The notes under the pieces were generated by a model. It did not search any database. It had not been told where the DNA came from and saw nothing but the letters and a program-made list of their open reading frames with translations. Source: CAYQQJ01 sp964419935 (GTDB lineage: Bacteria > Pseudomonadota > Gammaproteobacteria > Pseudomonadales > Cellvibrionaceae). Taken from it: DNA of 19,530 bases. The stretch covers positions 1 through 19,530 of the forward strand of contig CAYQQJ010000047.1 in the NCBI GenBank assembly GCA_964419935.1, in the 5' to 3' direction. Positions 15,737 to 19,530 of this stretch are shown piece by piece. The translations under genes were made by a program, and so were the position numbers. Position 1 is the stretch's first letter; each line of letters begins with the position of its first letter.

Positions 15737-16819
15737 TCAGTCATCGGTAATCCAGGTCAGCTGTTGTCGACTGGCGAAAGCGCGCCAGCTGAGCAGGTGG
15801 CGCTCCGGGTCCGTATCCGCGTTGCAGTGCGCCCACAACGCCTGGGTTTGCACGCCGCCAGCCGCGGCTTGCGCTACCAAGTCTGCAAGTTCACCCACTG
15901 GGGAGCGGGTGGCATCCACCTGCCAGAGTATCCGCTTCGGGTGTTGTTCCAGTACACGAGCCATCGCTTGTTCATCTTCTGTCCAGCCGTGCAAACCAAA
16001 ACGGCTTTGGGCGGCGGCACCTTCCAGTTCCCAGCTGACGCGCACTGCGTCCTGCCAGGCACTTGAGGGGCTTTCCGTCAGTGTCGGCGTCGATGACGAA
16101 TCCCGGACGCTGGCGATGGGCGCGCGCACCTGAAGCGTCACGGGCTCCGCGCGGTGCCAGCGAACGTAGAACAGCAGCGCCAACACCGCTCGGGGCAGCA
16201 AATTGTAAAAGATCAGTGACGCCATGAGGAATTGCCACCACTGCGTGGCCAGAAAAGGCTCTGCCGCAGCGGGCGCAATACGTTGAAACTGAGTGGCTGC
16301 CACCATGTCCGGCGCGGGAACGGCGGCGGGCCAGATGGCTTGCCAAGGCAGCGCCAGGGCTTCAGCGACCGCCGCAATTAGCGCCGGGTCCTGCACCAGG
16401 GTTGAGCTCCAGCCGAACGCCAGGTCCGAAAACAGCAGCAACGTCCAGTAGCCACACAGCATTCCCAATGCCAGCACACACCAGAGTGCTTGCAATAGCC
16501 ACAGCATCTGCAGGCGCTGGCGATGAGTGGGGTGCCACGCCACGGCCCGGTTACGCCATTGAAACAGCCAGGGCCGCGCGGAGCCGAAAGCTGCAAAGCA
16601 CACGGCCACCAGGGTGCCCAGCAAAGGCAGGCCGGCCCACAGCAGCCAAACCCACAGAATATTGATGCGCCCATCGGGGCTGTAACTCAGGGACCCCGCC
16701 GCAACCCCAAGCCCGCCAATGAAGGCCACAAGCCATAGGGCGAAGGGCACCACAAGGTGCTCGGTTTGTGCGCCGTCAGGGCTGACTGCCGTTGTTTTCA
16801 TTATGTCCGTTTTTAACAC
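15737..16819 (-). CDS. DUF2868 family membrane protein
   Basis: A 360-residue protein with about four membrane segments (near 23-43, 53-79, 103-137 and 190-218) and a soluble C-terminal domain of about 130 residues that begins after RAEPVTLQVRAP. Genes of this family are commonly paired with the DUF3482 GTPase gene, as here. The GTG at 16819 has AAGG seven bases upstream; an ATG six codons downstream at 16801 is an alternative start. The two proteins probably act together at the inner membrane, but no biochemical function is established. Divergent from hpf, with 247 bp between the two starts. Confidence 0.85.
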   Translation of the reverse strand: MLKTDIMKTTAVSPDGAQTEHLVVPFALWLVAFIGGLGVAAGSLSYSPDGRINILWVWLLWAGLPLLGTLVAVCFAAFGSARPWLFQWRNRAVAWHPTHRQRLQMLWLLQALWCVLALGMLCGYWTLLLFSDLAFGWSSTLVQDPALIAAVAEALALPWQAIWPAAVPAPDMVAATQFQRIAPAAAEPFLATQWWQFLMASLIFYNLLPRAVLALLFYVRWHRAEPVTLQVRAPIASVRDSSSTPTLTESPSSAWQDAVRVSWELEGAAAQSRFGLHGWTEDEQAMARVLEQHPKRILWQVDATRSPVGELADLVAQAAAGGVQTQALWAHCNADTDPERHLLSWRAFASRQQLTWITDD

Positions 16820-17003
16820 CGTGGAACCTTGGAGAATCTATTGTGACAGTGGGAGCGGCGCTTCGCTCAACTCGTTCGGCGGCGCCAGCGCAATCCCGTG
16901 CCGTATTAAACCAGCATTTCCGCGCAAGTGCACCGAAACCCGGTGTTATTCCATTGCTACTGTTAATAGGTACTGATCGAGTTAAGAATACTTGAGGTAC
17001 AGC

Positions 17004-17032
17004 TTGAAATTAGCGACGGAGACATCCATATT
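17004..17032 (+). promoter_or_regulatory. Candidate sigma-70 promoter of hpf
   Basis: TTGAAA at 17004-17009, a 17-bp spacer, then CATATT at 17027-17032. Five and four of six consensus matches respectively. Would give a leader of about 27 bases to the ATG at 17067. Confidence 0.4.
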
Positions 17033-17066
17033 GAATGTATACACCCGCAAAAGAGGAATGGCGTTC

Positions 17067-17423
17067 ATGCAAATAAATCTGTCCGGTCAGCACGTTGAAA
17101 TTTCCGATGGAATCCGAGAAGCAGTAGATAGCAAGTTTGCCAAGATCGAAGCGCATTATCCGCATCTGGACCGACTGGACATCTATTTAAGCGTTGACAG
17201 GAATGAACAAAGAGCAGAGATCAGTACGCAATTCATGGGCGCACCTGTGGCCGTGCAGGCGAGCAATCAAGATCTCTATGTTGCCATCGCTGAGTCAGCC
17301 AAAAAGCTGGATGCTGCACTTAAGCACCGCAAGGGCACCGTAAAATCACATCGGCACGAAAAGCCCTTGTTAACCGATCCCATGGAAAATGAACCGGACG
17401 ACGCCGAAGCGTCGGCGAGTTAG
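17067..17423 (+). CDS. hpf: Ribosome hibernation promoting factor, short form (HPF/RaiA)
   Basis: A 118-residue cytosolic protein that binds the 30S decoding region and inactivates ribosomes in stationary phase. The start at 17067 gives the typical N-terminus MQINLSGQHVEISDGIREAV, as in E. coli HPF (MQLNITGNNVEIT), with GAGG ten bases upstream; an ATG three codons earlier overlaps that ribosome site, and the longer frame from 16992 is not family-like. The fold pattern continues with KFAKIEAHYPHLDRLDIYLSV and DLYVAIAESAKKLDAALKHRKG. A basic and then acidic tail (HRHEK ... ENEPDDAEASAS) extends past the core; long-form dimerisation domain is absent. It is not next to rpoN or ptsN as in many relatives. 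A terminator follows at 17500. Confidence 0.92.
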   Translation: MQINLSGQHVEISDGIREAVDSKFAKIEAHYPHLDRLDIYLSVDRNEQRAEISTQFMGAPVAVQASNQDLYVAIAESAKKLDAALKHRKGTVKSHRHEKPLLTDPMENEPDDAEASAS

Positions 17424-17499
17424 TCAAACCGCAAGCAAAATTAGCGCACAGTCTGGGCAAATTTGGAGATTGACGTCCACTATTTGACGCTTAAATGGC

Positions 17500-17533
17500 A
17501 GCCAGGTCACGGTAAGCTGTCCTGGCTTTTTTA
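17500..17533 (+). terminator. Rho-independent terminator after hpf
   Basis: AGCCAGG (17500-17506) pairs with CCTGGCT (17521-17527), the stem extending by CA/TG across a T-T mismatch, and the right arm runs into a T tract ending near 17532. Lies 76 bp after the hpf stop. Confidence 0.85.
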
Positions 17534-17867
17534 TTGTGTAATCTCACTTATTTTTAAACCTCTCGAAAGTTTGCTTTTATTTTGTGGCCGGGCTATGGTT
17601 GGCTTTGTATACGGTATTTCTGGCTGAAAAAACGCAACTGCAATCAGCGAACAATTGAACACTGATGCAATGCTGGAAGTTACCATCCCCCGAATTTGAG
17701 CGTGATGACATAGAGCGATCAATGCCATGTACAAGTACGACTTCACAATTCTGAGCACCGCACTCACATTCCCCATTTAAGCCGAGCGCGCAAATATTGC
17801 GCTCGGCACCTCGTTTAATTTCACAACCCGTAAAAGTGAACCACTTCGTCATTTCGGAGATGCTGTC
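17534..17867. other. Gene-free stretch between hpf terminator and the Rnk-like gene
   Basis: About 330 bp, more AT-rich than the surrounding genes. No ORF with a credible ribosome site was seen on either strand. It contains a perfect nine-pair hairpin at 17781-17807, described separately. Confidence 0.5.
17781..17807. other. Perfect 9-bp hairpin upstream of the Rnk-like gene
   Basis: GCCGAGCGC (17781-17789) pairs with GCGCTCGGC (17799-17807) around a nine-base AT-rich loop. There is no strong T run after it on the plus strand. It sits 60 bases before the start codon at 17868, so it may lie in the leader and act as an attenuator or RNA stabiliser, or be a protein-binding palindrome. Confidence 0.55.
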
Positions 17868-18278
17868 ATGGCGCAAAAGCGCTCGACACTGAGCCACGAG
17901 GTTCTGTGTCAGGTAGCGGAGTCCTGTCTGCAAAAATCCACCGGCTTGGCACTTTGCCCGTCGGAACTATCGTCTCTCGTGGACAAGCTCGACAGGACAA
18001 GCAGTAACAGATCCAGATACCAAACAACTCAGGAAGCCGCTATCGGAAGCCGGGTGAAAGTTCTGGATCTAATGGATCAACAATCGGCAGAAATTACATT
18101 GGTGGCACCGGAAGACAGCCGTCCGGAGCAAGCGCACATTTCTGTCTTGTCACCTTTGGGCGCAGGCCTACTCGGGTGTCGCCCCGGTGAAATTGTTCGC
18201 GTTCATATGTTTGGCAACCGCTTTCTGTTTCGCGTGTGCAATGTTACGCGTCCAGAACCCGTTGCCATGAGAGAATAA
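17868..18278 (+). CDS. Rnk / GreA-GreB C-terminal-domain family regulator
   Basis: A 136-residue cytosolic protein. The C-terminal half (about 58-125) has the FKBP-like GreA/GreB domain found in the nucleoside diphosphate kinase regulator Rnk: GSRVKVLDL, AEITLVAPEDSRP, then HISVLSPLGAGLLGCRPGEIVRV. The N-terminal half is not the long coiled coil of GreA, so it should not enter the RNA polymerase channel as a cleavage factor; Rnk-type proteins are thought to compete with Gre factors for polymerase. CGGAG is about eight bases before the ATG. Two tiny ORFs follow at 18310 and 18443 and may be co-transcribed. The exact regulatory target is unknown. Confidence 0.85.
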   Translation: MAQKRSTLSHEVLCQVAESCLQKSTGLALCPSELSSLVDKLDRTSSNRSRYQTTQEAAIGSRVKVLDLMDQQSAEITLVAPEDSRPEQAHISVLSPLGAGLLGCRPGEIVRVHMFGNRFLFRVCNVTRPEPVAMRE

Positions 18279-18309
18279 AACCCCTTTTCGTCGATGGAGG
18301 AACCTTGCC

Positions 18310-18450
18310 ATGAAGTATCCAACTGGCCGCGTCGAGCATTTATGCCACGTCCTGAGCATATCGACACATCGCCTACCCAAACTGCCATTGAAGAAACGGC
18401 GGCATTCAAACATGGCGGTTACCCAATTTGGAGATCAGTATCATGAGTAA
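18310..18450 (+). CDS. Possible small protein, 46 residues, unknown
   Basis: ATG at 18310 with a strong GGAGG nine bases upstream (18296-18300), 31 bp after the Rnk-like stop. The 46-residue product begins MKYPTGRVEHLCHVLSISTH, has a basic stretch KLPLKKRRH and ends DQYHE. I do not recognise it. Its stop overlaps the next tiny ORF by eight bases, as in translationally coupled genes. Evidence is the ribosome site and the overlap only. Confidence 0.45.
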   Translation: MKYPTGRVEHLCHVLSISTHRLPKLPLKKRRHSNMAVTQFGDQYHE

Positions 18451-18538
18451 AGAAAAAGCGAAAAAGAAAGCCGCAAGCACATTAAAAGAAAAGCGCAACA
18501 AAAAGCGTGAAAAGCAACAAATGCTGGCGAAAAGCTGA
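18443..18538 (+). CDS. Possible tiny lysine-rich protein, 31 residues
   Basis: ATG at 18443 with GGAG nine bases upstream, overlapping the end of the preceding 46-codon ORF. The 31-residue product begins MSKEKAKKKAASTLKEKR and is about one third lysine, with further Arg and Glu: a single highly charged helix. Such composition fits a ribosome- or nucleic-acid-associated peptide, which would agree with the neighbouring hpf and Rnk-like genes, but this is inference. Too short for homology by eye. Confidence 0.5.
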   Translation: MSKEKAKKKAASTLKEKRNKKREKQQMLAKS

Positions 18539-18566
18539 TTGGCTTTCAGTAGATAAGCTGGCATCT

Positions 18567-18604
18567 CACAACGGCAAGGGATTTAGTCAGCCTTTGTCGT
18601 TGTG
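18567..18604 (+). other. Imperfect hairpin after the tiny ORFs
   Basis: CACAACGGCAAGG (18567-18579) pairs with the segment CCTTTGTCGTTGTG (18591-18604), with one wobble and one bulge. It lies 28 bp after the 31-codon ORF. There is no T tract, so it is not a classical terminator; it could still end or stabilise the transcript. Confidence 0.5.
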
Positions 18605-18996
18605 ACATTCGTCAGCAGGCAACTGCCACGGATGGTGGGAGCTATCCCGTAGCGCTTCATTACCAGTATTCGTGCCCTGAAACCCCGTTGATCCCCCCTC
18701 AGTTCTATATTCCATGCTCCACCGCAGTCGTCCTATGTCTCTGATTCGCCTTAAACGCTGAACGTACCGCAAAGGAAGCAGGAAGCCCCAGCTCCAGATC
18801 ATGATGCGCCGGAGACTTAACTACGGGTTCGACGCTGAGTTATCGTAACCCATTGATTTCACTTTATTTTTTTCTTTCCTTCCGATTCTCGATTTGCGGG
18901 GTTATATCTCCGCGTAGACAAAAGCCTCCATTCGCTCCTGGCCGAGTGGCGGGTAAATCTTTGATTTGGCGAAGGAAAACTGTAATATCGGGGAAC
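18605..18996. other. Gene-free stretch before the right-end cassette-like gene
   Basis: About 390 bp in which I find no gene with a ribosome site and no recognisable family on either strand. The base composition shifts, with a T-rich run near 18862-18880. It may hold degraded sequence. Confidence 0.4.
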
Positions 18997-19001
18997 ATGC
19001 A

Positions 19002-19034
19002 GCGTAAATATGTGGATGCGGATTATGTTTACGC
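19002..19034. other. Hairpin upstream of the right-end membrane-protein gene
   Basis: GCGTAAA (19002-19008) is the exact reverse complement of TTTACGC (19028-19034). It lies within a possible 16-codon leader ORF (18997-19047, MQRKYVDADYVYASVE) that has GGGGAA before its ATG, and 38 bases before the GTG start at 19072. Confidence 0.4.
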
Positions 19035-19071
19035 GTCCGTTGAATAAACTGTTAAATTCGAAGGAGGCGCT

Positions 19072-19413
19072 GTGTCACTACGGAATGTGCTTGGAATTAT
19101 CTTATTCGGACACGCTGCTTTCGTTGCTATTCAGCTGGCCTCGAACTTCGATGACCTCAGGCAATCGGCAGCGGCCTTTGCAGCACCTGAAGATCCGTTC
19201 TGGTTTCTTTCAGGTCTTGTTGCTTTTAATGCATTGATAATCGTTGCGGCGGTCAGCCTTGGCACCTATTTGATGAGGGCGAAAGAGCTCAAGGTTGTGT
19301 ACGTGCTGCCTCTTGCAATCATGGCAGTGCTGTATGGCGGCTATAGTCTGGCAATTGCCGCGGGTGTTTTTGGCCTATGTCTTCTGGAGCGGTATCGGCC
19401 CAATGAAATTTAA
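19072..19413 (+). CDS. Small membrane protein of unknown function, cassette-like
   Basis: A 113-residue protein with three hydrophobic segments (about 6-22, 42-67 and 74-104) separated by short charged loops and ending LLERYRPNEI. I do not recognise the family. The start is GTG at 19072, with a strong AAGGAGG five bases upstream (19061-19067). The stop codon TAA is inside the left arm of an attC-like site (19408-19485), the arrangement normal for integron gene cassettes. A GTTAAAT, which fits the core-site consensus GTTRRRY, lies at 19051-19057 just before the ribosome site. Confidence 0.7.
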   Translation: MSLRNVLGIILFGHAAFVAIQLASNFDDLRQSAAAFAAPEDPFWFLSGLVAFNALIIVAAVSLGTYLMRAKELKVVYVLPLAIMAVLYGGYSLAIAAGVFGLCLLERYRPNEI

Positions 19414-19485
19414 CAAGGCGCACCAATACGCAGCCTGCGGCTGCCGGACGCTCGCAAGCTCGCGCCGTTGTGCGTGGCGTTGTAC
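19408..19485 (+). repeat. attC-like recombination site (integron cassette end), candidate
   Basis: ATTTAAC (19408-19414) fits the left consensus RYYYAAC. GTTGTAC (19479-19485) fits the right core GTTRRRY except at one position. Inside these, CGCAC (19419-19423) pairs with GTGCG (19470-19474) at matching distance from the AAC/GTT, as expected for the L boxes, and CAGCC/GGCTG (19431-19443) forms an inner hairpin. Length of 78 bp is within the attC range. No integron integrase is visible in the window. Confidence 0.55.
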
Positions 19486-19508
19486 ATAACCGCTTCGCGG
19501 TGGAGGGG

Positions 19509-19530
19509 ATGCTTCAAGTAAGGAAGACAT
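19509..19530 (+). CDS. Start of a further ORF, cut by the window end
   Basis: ATG at 19509 with GGAGGGG directly before it; only MLQVRKT is visible. It begins 24 bases after the attC-like site, where the next gene of a cassette array would begin. A small stem ACCGC/GCGGT (19489-19501) precedes it. Too short to identify. Confidence 0.35.

Noticed and set aside
16992..17066. N-terminal extension of hpf by 25 codons
   Set aside because: HPF proteins begin at the MQINLSG-type sequence; the extension overlaps the promoter and ribosome site.
17531..17933. Minus-strand ORFs of 81 and 118 codons upstream of the Rnk-like gene
   Set aside because: Neither has a ribosome site, one overlaps the Rnk-like gene antisense, and the translations look like random low-complexity mixtures.
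18587..18802. Minus-strand 71-codon ORF containing RTEGGSTGFQGTNTGNEALR
   Set aside because: The translation looks somewhat protein-like and could be a gene remnant, but no ribosome site or known family could be recognised, so I do not annotate it.
1..19530. CRISPR arrays, tRNA or rRNA genes, and phage genes
   Set aside because: No evenly spaced direct repeats with unique spacers, no cloverleaf with a recognisable T-loop, and no phage structural or integrase genes were seen in the window. The 7-bp repeats have no spacers and are not CRISPR.

Overview
The window looks like chromosomal DNA from a free-living, probably marine or aquatic, gammaproteobacterium. Protein content suggests a member of, or relative of, Cellvibrionales, Marinobacter or Pseudomonas-type lineages: osmoregulated periplasmic glucan genes, an RssA-type patatin, the DUF2868/DUF3482 pair, YajQ, a HopJ-family protein, DUF3820 and short HPF. 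The lineage is an inference from gene content; no 16S or other marker is present. GC is moderate to high, and GTG and TTG starts are frequent.

Layout. Positions 140-3647 (minus) hold opgG and opgH, overlapping by 26 bp, for periplasmic glucan synthesis. Divergent from them is a patatin-like phospholipase (3923-4864, plus). Next come a secreted solute-binding-type protein (5134-6063, plus), a small secreted chitin-binding-module-like protein (6208-6507, minus) and a MATE exporter (6637-8049, minus). A membrane-anchored retropepsin-like protease (8263-9552, minus) lies downstream of a tight purE-purK-GST operon (9621-11868, minus) with 4-bp start/stop overlaps and a well-formed extended -10 promoter. 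Then follow four small minus-strand genes: a secreted protein of unknown function, a HopJ-family protein, a DUF3820 protein and YajQ (12058-13847). The DUF2868/DUF3482 membrane/GTPase pair (14216-16819, minus) is next.

Divergent from that pair, the plus strand carries hpf with a clear terminator, an Rnk/GreA-C-terminal-like regulator and two tiny ORFs with good ribosome binding sites, one of them extremely lysine-rich. The right end holds a short membrane-protein gene whose stop codon lies inside an attC-like site, followed by the start of another ORF. This resembles integron gene cassettes, although no integrase is visible.

Non-coding structure is the most unusual part. Tracts of imperfect 7-bp tandem repeats (CAAGCNN and GGGAAAA) recur between genes at about 4.9, 8.1, 8.2 and 13.3 kb. 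A 175-bp MITE-like element with perfect 18-bp terminal inverted repeats sits just upstream of yajQ. Several hairpins lie in the gene-poor stretches 17.4-17.9 and 18.5-19.1 kb. I did not find an obvious multi-gene defence or biosynthetic system; the best candidates for something new are the heptad repeats, the MITE, the tiny ORFs and the attC-like end.
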